Positions 15,851-23,973 of a stretch of 23,991 bases of DNA are shown piece by piece. The stretch spans positions 1 through 23,991 of the forward strand of contig DLIM01000034.1 in NCBI GenBank assembly GCA_002483745.1, written 5' to 3'. The translations under genes were made by a program, and so were the position numbers. Numbering within the stretch: the stretch's first letter is position 1; each line of letters begins with the position of its first letter. Below the pieces are notes generated by a model. That model was not told the origin of the DNA. It searched no databases and worked only from the letters and a program-made list of their open reading frames with translations. Origin of the DNA: Caryophanales bacterium UBA7642 (GTDB lineage Bacteria > Bacillota_I > Bacilli_A > RFN20 > CAG-288).

Positions 15851-17218
15851 ATGCACGAATCAATCAAAGACCGCCAGGTTATGGAGATCTACCAGAAGCT
15901 ACTAGAACGTATTCGGGAAAGTACCGATCATAAGCTTTTTGATAATATGTTTTCTGGTGACTCTTTTGAGTTAAAGTCTTTGGATAATGGCCATGCTCTT
16001 TTTGTCGCAGATTCTGAATCAAATGCGGCCATGATTAGAAGTGCTTTTTCTACTATGATAACTAATGATCTGAATGAGATTACCGAGTCTAAATATACTA
16101 TCGAAATAACTGACCGATTCTCATATGCTAAACGTAAGGATGCAGTTGAACAAGCCGATACTAAGTTCTTCCAGAATTGCCATATATCTTCTACCTACAC
16201 TTTTGAAAACTTTGTTACAGGTCCTTGCAACAAAGACGCTTACTTAGCTTCTTTGTTTGCAGTTGAAAATCCAGGAAAAAGTAACCCGATTTTTCTTTAT
16301 TCTAAATCCGGTCTTGGCAAGACTCATCTCTTACAGGCTATCGGTAATTCTTATAAGTCTAAGCATCCTGATAGTAGAGTCCTTTTTATTACTACTGATG
16401 ATTTTGTCTCAGAATTTGTTCGTTTTATTAAAGGAAACAAAGGTTCTGAGAACCTTAAAGACTTTTTTTCTACCGTTGATATCCTTTTAGTAGATGATAT
16501 TCAGTTCTTAGCCGGAAAAGAAGACACTCAAGTAATGTTCTTTAATGTCTTTAATCTTTTGGTATCTCAGGGTAAACAAATAGTTATTACTTCTGATAGA
16601 AGCCCAGTTGAATTGAAAGGCCTTCAGGACCGTTTAGTAAGTAGATTCTCTGGTGGCTTATCAATTGGAATCACTAATCCTGACAAAGATACTCTAGTAG
16701 AGATCTTAAAGATGAAGATCAAAGCAAACAATCTAAAAGTAGAGTTCTTTGAACCTCAGGTCTTAGATTATTTAGCATTTAATTATTCAAAGAATGTCAG
16801 AGAGTTAGAAGGTGCTTTTACAAAGCTGCTGTTTGCTCTTACTATTCATAAGCCGGAAGGTAAGATCACCCTTCAATTTACAAAAAGTGTCTTCGAAGAT
16901 GATGAAGTTAGAAGATTACAGTCCGGAAAGATTGATATTGGAAAAATAATTTCAGAAGTTGCTCAATATTATTCATTAACAGAGTCACAATTAAAATCCA
17001 AGGTAAGAACTAGTCAGATTGCCCTAGCTAGACAGATAGCTATGTACCTATCTAGAACCATTCTTAATCTTCCTTATCAAGAGATTGGAAGACAATTTGG
17101 AAAAGATCACACAACAGTCTTAGCTAATGTTCAGAAAATAGATAAAAATATGAATAGTGATCCTACCTTAAAGAAAGCCGTCAAAGAACTAACTGACGAC
17201 ATAAAAAAAGCGTCTTAA
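15851..17218 (+). CDS. dnaA: Chromosomal replication initiator DnaA
   Basis: AAA+ initiator that binds DnaA boxes, melts the origin and recruits the helicase. The protein is 455 aa with all four domains: domain I (1-85), a short linker, AAA+ domain III and the DNA-binding domain IV. Walker A is variant, YSKSGLGKTH (K157, T158; usually YGxxGLGKTH). Walker B is ILLVDDIQF near 214. The domain IV signature reads FGKDHTTV (416-423), one residue shorter than the usual FGGRDHTTV. I chose the ATG at 15851 because a TATAAT box lies between it and the upstream ATG at 15806, and because length and N-terminus then fit the family. Shine-Dalgarno is weak (GGAAAAG). A clear terminator follows, so dnaN is not simply co-transcribed. 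Confidence 0.97.
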   Translation: MHESIKDRQVMEIYQKLLERIRESTDHKLFDNMFSGDSFELKSLDNGHALFVADSESNAAMIRSAFSTMITNDLNEITESKYTIEITDRFSYAKRKDAVEQADTKFFQNCHISSTYTFENFVTGPCNKDAYLASLFAVENPGKSNPIFLYSKSGLGKTHLLQAIGNSYKSKHPDSRVLFITTDDFVSEFVRFIKGNKGSENLKDFFSTVDILLVDDIQFLAGKEDTQVMFFNVFNLLVSQGKQIVITSDRSPVELKGLQDRLVSRFSGGLSIGITNPDKDTLVEILKMKIKANNLKVEFFEPQVLDYLAFNYSKNVRELEGAFTKLLFALTIHKPEGKITLQFTKSVFEDDEVRRLQSGKIDIGKIISEVAQYYSLTESQLKSKVRTSQIALARQIAMYLSRTILNLPYQEIGRQFGKDHTTVLANVQKIDKNMNSDPTLKKAVKELTDDIKKAS

Positions 17219-17226
17219 AACCACAT

Positions 17227-17259
17227 AATCCGAGAGCTTAAAAAAGTTCTCGGATTTTT
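17227..17259 (+). terminator. Intrinsic terminator after dnaA
   Basis: A 9-bp stem AATCCGAGA/TCTCGGATT, extendable by a G-T and a C-G pair, with an A-rich loop and a T run. It starts 9 bp after the dnaA stop. Confidence 0.88.
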
Positions 17260-17282
17260 CTTAGTCTTCTTCTGGGCTTTAC

Positions 17283-17454
17283 TTATCCACATAGGCTGTG
17301 GATAAGCCTTAAGTTATCAACCGTGATTGTTAATAGATTTATTTCAACTTTATATATTATTTTTATTATTAGAAGCATAAATATAGCCTGAATTATCGGC
17401 ATTTTCTTTGTTATTAGAATTGCTTTAATACAAATTTTCTTTGAGTTATCAACA
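17283..17454. other. oriC: Second DnaA-box cluster between dnaA and dnaN (oriC part 2)
   Basis: Perfect boxes TTATCCACA at 17283 (+) and 17297 (-) form a tight inverted pair, with variants TTATCAACC at 17314 (+) and TTATCAACA at 17446 (+). Together with the cluster upstream of dnaA this makes a bipartite origin of the Bacillus/Helicobacter type, in which dnaA lies between two DnaA-box groups. The DNA between and after the boxes (17325-17445, 17478-17700) is strongly AT-rich. No gene is seen in the 491-bp dnaA-dnaN spacer beyond these elements, the direct repeat, the terminator and the dnaN signals. Confidence 0.85.
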
Positions 17455-17552
17455 AATCCACCGCCCCTTATTATCATTATTAGTTAATACGTATAAGAGC
17501 TACTGATTAGAATGAAAAATTAAAATCCAAAACGAAACCGAAACGACACATG

Positions 17553-17610
17553 TTTTAAAATTTAAAAAGAGGTTTAGTAGAAAGTTGTATTTTAAAATAA
17601 AAGAGGTTTA
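17553..17610. repeat. Imperfect direct repeat in the dnaA-dnaN spacer
   Basis: Two copies of TTTTAAAAT followed by AAAAGAGGTTTA: copy one at 17553-17576, copy two at 17590-17610. They differ by 3 nt of internal spacing. The 12-nt second block is identical in both. A nearby CGAAAC pair (17533-17544) is another short tandem. A role in origin function or dnaN control is possible but not shown. Confidence 0.6.
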
Positions 17611-17640
17611 AATTTACCCCGATTTTTGCGCGTTTTCTTC

Positions 17641-17669
17641 TTTCTTATAAGCAGTAAATAAACTATAAT
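17641..17669 (+). promoter_or_regulatory. Putative promoter of dnaN
   Basis: TTTCTT (17641-17646), a 17-bp spacer and a perfect TATAAT (17664-17669). Transcription would start near 17676, 34 nt before the ATG, and would include the AGGAG site at 17697-17701. The -35 is weak. Confidence 0.4.
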
Positions 17670-17709
17670 ATTATTATTGAGTTCTAAATTTTAAATAGGA
17701 GCAAAAAAT

Positions 17710-18864
17710 ATGAAACTAACTATCAAAAGATTGGATTTCTTAAGATTACTTACTTATGTCAACCAAGCTATCCCTGCTAAATCTGCTGAAAGTCAGTTTA
17801 TGAATTTCCTTATCTCCTGCCAAGAAGACAAGGTATCCGTTATTGCCAGTGATGGAACAATTTCAGCTAAGATCGATCAGCCTTTAAAAGATCCTAAAGG
17901 CAATGATGTGATTCTTAATATTGAAAAAGGTCTTATTCAGACTCCTGCCAAATATCTTTTAGATATTGTGGCAAAGCTTGGCGGAGAAGTAATCACCCTC
18001 AATATGGTTGATACTAACTATCTCAATATTTCTGATGATTCCACTAACTTCAACCTCATTACTAAAGCTGGTGAAGAATACCCTAACGTTGATTTAGATA
18101 TCCCAACTGAAAAGAAAGGCTTTAAGGCTTCCTTGAAGGACTTAAAGAAGCTTTATGATACAACTGCTTATGCTGTTGCCACTAAAGGTCCAAAGGAACT
18201 ATTCTACGGTGTTAATGTCATGGCTCATGGCGGAAAACTTTTCTTCTTAACTACTGATTCCTATCGTATGGCTAGATATGCAGTTCCTGAAACTGACCAG
18301 GAAGCTGATTTTGCTTTCACTTGCCCAGTTAAGGCTTTGGCTATGGCTACTAATATTGGTGTTGCCAGTGACTGCACTATTTATTTTGATGATCAAAGAG
18401 CTTTATTTACAGCTGACGGAGTTACTCTTTCTACTCGCTTATTAAGAGGAGACTTCCCTTCAGTTGATCGTCTTATTCCTCCTACTTTCCCTTATTCTGT
18501 TTCTGTTGATACTGCTGAATTCCTAGCAGCTGCCGATCGTGTTAAGATTATTTCTTCGGCTGAAGATAAGAACTCCCAGGTTAAGCTAACTATTTCTAAA
18601 GCTGGTGGCGTCACTATCTCTGCTAGATCGACTAACTATGGTAATTCTCAGGAAGTCTTAAGAAAGGCTACCTTTGTTTTACCTGAAACGGAAGAAGTCT
18701 TTGAGATTGGCTTCAATGTCGATTTTGCTGTTGAAGCAGTCAAAGCCTTAGGAACCAGCAAGTTCTCCTTTGTCTTTGCTTCTCCTACTAGAATGTTCAT
18801 GGCAAAGAATGATGATGCGGAGAACATCCAGATTATTACTCCTATCCGTATGTCTAACGACTAA
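17710..18864 (+). CDS. dnaN: DNA polymerase III sliding clamp (beta subunit)
   Basis: The beta clamp is a ring-shaped homodimer that tethers the replicative polymerase and other DNA enzymes to DNA. The protein is 384 aa, within the family range, with three similar domains. The N-terminal MKLTIKRLDFLRLLTYVNQAI, the middle VATKGPKELFYGVNV and LFFLTTDSYRMAR, and RLLRGDFPSVDRLIP match clamp sequences. The C-terminal PIRMSND corresponds to the usual P-M/V-R end that lines the partner-binding pocket. AGGAG lies 8 nt before the ATG. It has its own promoter and terminator, so it is probably monocistronic. The usual Bacillota neighbours (S4-domain protein, recF, gyrB) do not follow. Confidence 0.96.
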   Translation: MKLTIKRLDFLRLLTYVNQAIPAKSAESQFMNFLISCQEDKVSVIASDGTISAKIDQPLKDPKGNDVILNIEKGLIQTPAKYLLDIVAKLGGEVITLNMVDTNYLNISDDSTNFNLITKAGEEYPNVDLDIPTEKKGFKASLKDLKKLYDTTAYAVATKGPKELFYGVNVMAHGGKLFFLTTDSYRMARYAVPETDQEADFAFTCPVKALAMATNIGVASDCTIYFDDQRALFTADGVTLSTRLLRGDFPSVDRLIPPTFPYSVSVDTAEFLAAADRVKIISSAEDKNSQVKLTISKAGGVTISARSTNYGNSQEVLRKATFVLPETEEVFEIGFNVDFAVEAVKALGTSKFSFVFASPTRMFMAKNDDAENIQIITPIRMSND

Positions 18865-18880
18865 TTAAATCATCTGAAGT

Positions 18881-18919
18881 AAGCCTTCTTGATTTTAATT
18901 AATTAAGGAGGCTTTTTTT
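18881..18919 (+). terminator. Intrinsic terminator after dnaN
   Basis: A 10-bp stem AAGCCTTCTT/AAGGAGGCTT with one T-G wobble, an AT-rich 14-nt loop and seven Ts. The AAGGAGG in the right arm mimics a Shine-Dalgarno but belongs to the hairpin. Confidence 0.88.
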
Positions 18920-18979
18920 ATGGAACGTAAAATAAAATCGCTGTTTTTAAAAGTAACAATGCCAAAAAACAACCTTAAT

Positions 18980-18988
18980 TGTTATAAT
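18980..18988 (+). promoter_or_regulatory. Extended -10 promoter of the coiled-coil gene
   Basis: TGTTATAAT is a perfect extended -10 (TG, one base, TATAAT). No -35 is needed or seen. Transcription would start near 18995, before the GGAAG site at 19021-19025 that serves the ATG at 19033. Confidence 0.5.
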
Positions 18989-19032
18989 TTAGATATACCT
19001 AGTAATTTAGATGTATGAATGGAAGACAAGCA

Positions 19033-22000
19033 ATGGAAAAAGAACAGGCATTAAAGCTTTGGGAAAAGCTCTTTGGCGATAGAGAAATCGCTTATGATTA
19101 CTCTTCTCACCCGATGAAGAAAGAGGATTTTAACAATCCTAATTCTCAATATAGTTGGAATCTCGATTTTATCAAGCCTAGTATGGCTGGCGGATTAAAT
19201 AATGAAAGTAATTTGCTTCCTACTGCTTTAGCTACTATGAATATCAGAGAAGGAAAGAATAGCTTTCGTATCGGAAAGTTTTTATATGAAGTAAGAAAAG
19301 GTCATCAATATGGCACCTATGCAATCTTTGATGTAACTGATAGAAATCATCCGGTCAATATGGAACCTGATGATGAGAATCAAGAAAAAGCTTTTAATGA
19401 TCTTAGGATTGGAACTAACAATGGTCAAGATGCTGATAGTGTCGACAACACCTTTAATCCCTATCCTAACTCCAATAACACAGAACAAGTCCTTACTGAA
19501 GAAATCGTTGATGAGTTAGCTAATAGGATTGCTTCTGAAAAAGTTGAAGAACCAGAACAAGTAGCCTCCGATGTTTCTGCTGAAAATGAAAATGGAGAAT
19601 CCGAAGAAGTAAAAGAAGAAAACGTTCCTGAAACTCAGAAAGAAGAAGAGGCTTCTCCTACAACAGATGAGATAAGTGAACCTAAGACTGTTGAGCAAGA
19701 AGATGTTAAACCGGAAACCGAGAATCATCCTATTGAGCAAGAGGCAACAAAAGAATCAACTAAAGAAAGCACAGTTGAAGAGCTTTTAGCTGAGAACAAT
19801 AGACTTCAGGAACAGATTGCTTCTGATAAAGAAGAAATCGAAGGCTTAAATAACCGTTTATCAGAATTAGATGAAAAGGTTAGCGAAAAAGAATTAGATG
19901 GCGAGATTCCCGTTGACTATGAAAGATCAGAAGTCGTTGAAGAATACGAGGATGATAGCACAGAAAAAGAAATCGCATCTCTTAAGGATGAGGCTTCCAA
20001 GAAAGATCAGGAAATCTCTGATCTCAAAAACACTATTGCTACTTTAAATCAGGATACTGCTGCCATCAAAAATCAAAATCAGGGATTGCTTGATGAAAAA
20101 GAGTCTTTGACTTCAGCTTCAGCCGACTTAGAAAAAGAGCTAACAGCCCTTAAAGAAGAGAATTCTTCATTGAAACAACATTCTCAGGCTTTAGAGACGG
20201 AAAAGAGTTCTCTTACTGAAAGGATTAATCAGATTCAGGCCAAAGAAACTTCAGACGCCTCTTTAAATGAAATCAGCAAGAAGGAAAAGGAAGAACTTAA
20301 TGAAAGAATCAATTCCGAAAAGGAAATGATTGCCACTCTTTCAAATGAAAATTCCTATTTAAAGAGCCAAGTTACTGAACTGAACAAAACTATTGAAGCT
20401 AATACTGCCACTGAGAAAGAATTAACTGATAGTCAATCCTTAAACGAAGAAAGCACTAAGGAAATCCAAGCTCTTAAGGATGAAAACAACCAGTTAAGCA
20501 ATGAAATAGCTGCCGAAAAGAAGAATAGTGAATCTTTAAAAGATGAACTGAATTCATTAAAAGCAGAGAAAGAGACTATTAATCAGTCTTTGCTAACTGA
20601 TTTAGAGAAAGACAAGCAGCTTAATGAAGAAAAAGCTGGTCTAGAAAAAGAAAAGGCCGAGCTTTTAGAGAAGATAGATTCTCTTACTAAAGAGAATACT
20701 TATTTGCAGAACAACAATGGTTCCTCTCTCTCTAAGGTAGAAGAGCTTACTAAAGAGAAAGAATCCCTCAATGAAAAAATGTCTTCATTGGATAGCGAAA
20801 AAGAAGTTCTTTCTTCTGAGAATGCCTCGCTAAAGAGGCAAGTAGAAGAACTTACTGCTAACGCTTCTTCTCTAAAAGAAACCAATTTACAGGCTATATC
20901 ACAAGAAACTCAGCAGCAGACGGAGATTGACCAGCTTAAGAAAGCTAACGAAGTCTTAACTTCTAAAAACGAAGAGCTTAATGCTACTATTTCTTCTCTT
21001 AATGACGAAAAGACTAATCTTGAGAAAAACAACCAGGAACTAGTCATTGAAAAAGAAAACAGCAATAAGATAATCGCTGATTTGAATTCCAAAATTACTG
21101 AGATTTCTTCTACTAATCAAGCTGATAGCGATAAAGAAAAAGAACTTCAGTCGAAGATTGCTGATTTAGAGACGACTAAAGATGAACTATTCCTTAAAGC
21201 TTCTAACTATGTAGCGGAATTAGAAAAGCAGAAGACTGCTTTTTCCTCTTTGGAGAAGAATCATCAGGAATTAACCGACAATTTTAAGAAAACCACTGAT
21301 GAATTAACAGCTGAGAAGAATACTCTTTCTCTTCAAATAGATGAGCTGAAGAAAAGCGAAGAAGAAAAGAGTAATAAGGTTACTGAATTAGATAATCTTC
21401 TTCAGGCTAAGAATGGTGAGAACGAAGAAATAATTAATGGCTTAAAAGCCAATGTTTCACAGCTCAATAAATTTAATCTCTATTTGTCATTAGGTGGCTC
21501 TAAAGATAGCTATGATGACTTTAAAGCTGCTATTAATGATTTAGCTATCGATTACAACGAAGAGAACGTTAAAGGCCTGCTTCTTAAGCATTCTGAATGG
21601 ATGAGACAAGACGATCTTGAAATCTATAATTCTCCGATTGCTAAAGAAAGCTTTTCAGAAGAGATTAAAGAACCGGTTATTAATGCTACTGAAATCTCAG
21701 AAGAAGATATCAGTATGGTTGATGAGGAACGCAAGGAAGCTAAACTAGCGCTTAAGGCGTTTAAAGAAAAATACCCTAATACTGATAAAGTCTCAGATTT
21801 TGCTGGAAGAGAAATCAAATACTCCGACTATAAGGACGAAGAATCCCTCTATGGCTGGGACTACCGTCTCTTTGACGGAAATAAAGAAGCAGACTCTGAT
21901 AATGTCTTAATAGCTAATATTAAGTCTTTGAAAGATTTTGTCCCTAAGGGAAGCTTTACTTCTAATGGTCATACTTATCATGTGGAAAACAAAGACGGCC

Positions 22001-22686
22001 AGTATCAGCTTCTTTCTGATGACTATGTTTCTGATCCCTATAACCTTGACGATGCCATGAAGGTATCTAAGCTTGCTTCCACCAAGAAAGAACCTTTGAT
22101 CTATATCTTTATCAAAGCCTTAGGAATCCAAGCCTCTACTCCTGATAATGACTCGCTCTTTAGTTTCTTCGATATCATTGAAAGAACAGTCAAGAGATGC
22201 TGTCCGGATTCCTTTGTTAATATGCAGGTCAATGCCGGAAACGGAGCTGACTTTGTCTTCTTAACCTTTGATGGAACCGTTGACTCGGCTTATGAAGAAA
22301 CACTGAATTACGCTATTCTTCTTAACTCCTACCGTAAAGAGTTCTATAAAGCTAACAAGCTTAATGCTATCATTGTTATCGATAAGTTAGATGCTGCCAT
22401 GTCTGAAAGACATTTAAGCTATGAGAAGCTAACCTATCAGACTAAGGATCAAGGCTTGATGGCAATCAGATATGACCTTAATCAGAATACAGTCATTAAC
22501 TCTACTATCAAGAGAACCATTCATATAGGTCCTTCTATCTATGATGACCTCGATGTTGACAAGACACACCTAAGTGAATCGAGATTAGGGCAAGGTAACT
22601 TTGCTGAACTCTTCAAATTCTCTAAGAAGTACTATGAATGCCATTATGTTTATAGGCTAACTGGTAAGATTGAAGAAGATAAGTAA
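19033..22686 (+). CDS. Large coiled-coil protein with a duplicated terminal domain, function unknown
   Basis: A 1217-aa protein, not recognised as a known family. Layout: domain A1 (about 1-106); an acidic Glu/Pro/Thr-rich linker (110-245); a very long coiled coil (about 248-810) of E/K/L/S heptad-like repeats; a helical piece (820-890); domain A2 (about 895-998); and a C-terminal globular region (1000-1217). A1 and A2 look like copies of one domain: both show ALK, a D/Y-rich stretch, SQYSW versus SLYGW, then N-x-L, an SF-x5-6-Y-x-V segment and a QY or YGTY end. The C-terminal region has alternating hydrophobic strands (NAIIVID, ADFVFLTFD) that suggest an alpha/beta fold. No signal peptide or membrane segment, so cytosolic. 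I chose the ATG at 19033 because GGAAG lies 7 nt upstream; the ATG at 19015 has no RBS. Its place after dnaN suggests a chromosome or structural role, which is inference. Confidence 0.8.
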   Translation: MEKEQALKLWEKLFGDREIAYDYSSHPMKKEDFNNPNSQYSWNLDFIKPSMAGGLNNESNLLPTALATMNIREGKNSFRIGKFLYEVRKGHQYGTYAIFDVTDRNHPVNMEPDDENQEKAFNDLRIGTNNGQDADSVDNTFNPYPNSNNTEQVLTEEIVDELANRIASEKVEEPEQVASDVSAENENGESEEVKEENVPETQKEEEASPTTDEISEPKTVEQEDVKPETENHPIEQEATKESTKESTVEELLAENNRLQEQIASDKEEIEGLNNRLSELDEKVSEKELDGEIPVDYERSEVVEEYEDDSTEKEIASLKDEASKKDQEISDLKNTIATLNQDTAAIKNQNQGLLDEKESLTSASADLEKELTALKEENSSLKQHSQALETEKSSLTERINQIQAKETSDASLNEISKKEKEELNERINSEKEMIATLSNENSYLKSQVTELNKTIEANTATEKELTDSQSLNEESTKEIQALKDENNQLSNEIAAEKKNSESLKDELNSLKAEKETINQSLLTDLEKDKQLNEEKAGLEKEKAELLEKIDSLTKENTYLQNNNGSSLSKVEELTKEKESLNEKMSSLDSEKEVLSSENASLKRQVEELTANASSLKETNLQAISQETQQQTEIDQLKKANEVLTSKNEELNATISSLNDEKTNLEKNNQELVIEKENSNKIIADLNSKITEISSTNQADSDKEKELQSKIADLETTKDELFLKASNYVAELEKQKTAFSSLEKNHQELTDNFKKTTDELTAEKNTLSLQIDELKKSEEEKSNKVTELDNLLQAKNGENEEIINGLKANVSQLNKFNLYLSLGGSKDSYDDFKAAINDLAIDYNEENVKGLLLKHSEWMRQDDLEIYNSPIAKESFSEEIKEPVINATEISEEDISMVDEERKEAKLALKAFKEKYPNTDKVSDFAGREIKYSDYKDEESLYGWDYRLFDGNKEADSDNVLIANIKSLKDFVPKGSFTSNGHTYHVENKDGQYQLLSDDYVSDPYNLDDAMKVSKLASTKKEPLIYIFIKALGIQASTPDNDSLFSFFDIIERTVKRCCPDSFVNMQVNAGNGADFVFLTFDGTVDSAYEETLNYAILLNSYRKEFYKANKLNAIIVIDKLDAAMSERHLSYEKLTYQTKDQGLMAIRYDLNQNTVINSTIKRTIHIGPSIYDDLDVDKTHLSESRLGQGNFAELFKFSKKYYECHYVYRLTGKIEEDK

Positions 22687-22701
22687 TTTCACGTGAAATT
22701 A
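22684..22701. promoter_or_regulatory. parS: parS/Noc-like 18-bp palindrome
   Basis: TAATTTCACGTGAAATTA is a perfect 18-bp palindrome that overlaps the stop codon of the coiled-coil gene. Its central 12 bases (TTTCACGTGAAA) are identical to the core of the ParB site parS (TGTTTCACGTGAAACA). The bases at the second and fifteenth positions of the 16-mer are A and T, as in the Noc site (TATTTCCCGGGAAATA). Origin-proximal placement, about 7 kb from the DnaA boxes, fits a ParB-family site. No parB or noc gene is in the window. Confidence 0.75.
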
Positions 22702-22724
22702 ATTTAGTAAGAAAGGACAACAAT

Positions 22725-23918
22725 ATGGATATTCTAAAAAGATTTTTGAGCTACGTTTCTATTGAATCTACGGCTGGAGATGAGAAAGAAAGCACCTGCT
22801 CCGATGAAAAGATGCTTGTACTTGCCGATAAGCTTTTAGATGAACTTCAAAAGCTTAATCCTAATGAGATCTCCATCAATCAATTTGGCGTGATTGACGC
22901 TAAATTTGAAGGAAATAGCTCTAAGCCGATGATTGCTTTATTAGCACATATGGATACCTCTCCTTCTGCTAGTGATAAAGATGTTAAAGCCTCCGTTGTT
23001 GACTATAAGGGAGGCGATATCAAGCTAAATGATTCTCTTTCTCTAACCGTAAAAGATTTCCCGACTCTTAATCAGGCTATTGGTCATCAGGTCATTGTTA
23101 CTGATGGAACGACTTTGCTAGGCGGAGATGACAAAGCCGGCATTGCTATTATCATGGATGCTTTGACTTCAATCATTGAGGGAAAAGAGAATCACCGTCC
23201 TTTAGAAATTATCTTTACTACTGATGAAGAAATCGGTGCTGATGCTAAGCATGTTTCTTTAGATAATGTCGCTTCTAAGTATGGCTATACCGTTGATGGC
23301 GGAGACTATAAATATCTTTCGATTGAATCCTTTACTGCCTATTCAATGAATGTCATGGTTTCTGGTAAATCAATCCATCCTGGGTATGCTAAAGACAAGT
23401 TGGTCAATGCCAGTAACGTTTTCATTAGGTTCTTTAATGCTCTTCCTGAGTATTTAAGACCGGAACATACTGAAGGCAGAGAGCCTTTCTATCATCTTTG
23501 CAGTTTCTCCGGAAACGAAGATGGTGCTAAAGCTGAGATGATTGTTCGCTCCTTTGATGATGTCCAGATAAATCAGATGCTTGATTTAGCTAGGCTATCG
23601 GCTAAAAGAATCAATGACTCTTTAGGATATGAAGCCATTACTTTGGACATCAAGCAAAGCTATCGCAATATGAGAGTTGTCTTAGATAAATATCCTGAGA
23701 TTCAAAAAGAAATTGAAGGGGTATATAAAGCTTTAGGTCTTCCCTACAATTATGTTGCTGTTAGAGGCGGAACTACCGGAAGTCAGTTAAGCTTTGTCGG
23801 TCTTCCTTGTCCAAATATTGGAACCGGCGATTATAACTGCCATGGACGTTTTGAATATGTTGACTTAGATGAAATGAAGACCATGGCTAAGGTAGTTAAG
23901 CTTTTAATGAAGGCTTAA
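22725..23918 (+). CDS. pepT: Peptidase T (tripeptide aminopeptidase)
   Basis: M20B zinc peptidase that removes N-terminal residues from tripeptides in the cytosol. The protein is 397 aa, normal for the family is about 400-410. Metal and catalytic residues are visible: H75 and D77 in LLAHMDTSP, the GGDDKAG bridging Asp at about 135, the catalytic Glu pair in TTDEEIG (168-169), D191 in VDGGDY, and the C-terminal His in YNCHGRFEY. RGGTTGSQLSF is the dimer/substrate motif. The RBS AAAGGA (22712-22717) has 7-nt spacing. The gene follows the coiled-coil gene after 38 bp, with the parS-like palindrome in between, and probably shares its transcript. Confidence 0.95.
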   Translation: MDILKRFLSYVSIESTAGDEKESTCSDEKMLVLADKLLDELQKLNPNEISINQFGVIDAKFEGNSSKPMIALLAHMDTSPSASDKDVKASVVDYKGGDIKLNDSLSLTVKDFPTLNQAIGHQVIVTDGTTLLGGDDKAGIAIIMDALTSIIEGKENHRPLEIIFTTDEEIGADAKHVSLDNVASKYGYTVDGGDYKYLSIESFTAYSMNVMVSGKSIHPGYAKDKLVNASNVFIRFFNALPEYLRPEHTEGREPFYHLCSFSGNEDGAKAEMIVRSFDDVQINQMLDLARLSAKRINDSLGYEAITLDIKQSYRNMRVVLDKYPEIQKEIEGVYKALGLPYNYVAVRGGTTGSQLSFVGLPCPNIGTGDYNCHGRFEYVDLDEMKTMAKVVKLLMKA

Positions 23919-23944
23919 GATACTTTATTCGGCTAAATTAGGTG

Positions 23945-23973
23945 TTTCTTAAAAGCCTTTGTATATATATAAT
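23945..23973 (+). promoter_or_regulatory. Putative promoter reading out of the window
   Basis: TTTCTT (23945-23950), a 17-bp spacer and TATAAT (23968-23973), the same layout as before dnaN. It would serve a + strand gene beyond the window end. No clear pepT terminator is seen before it. Confidence 0.35.

Noticed and set aside
18920..19018. A 32-codon frame with AAGGAGG 8 nt upstream of its ATG and an ATGA overlap with the coiled-coil frame at 19015
   Set aside because: The AAGGAGG is the right arm of the dnaN terminator, the -10 box of the coiled-coil gene lies inside the frame, and the peptide has no recognisable character.
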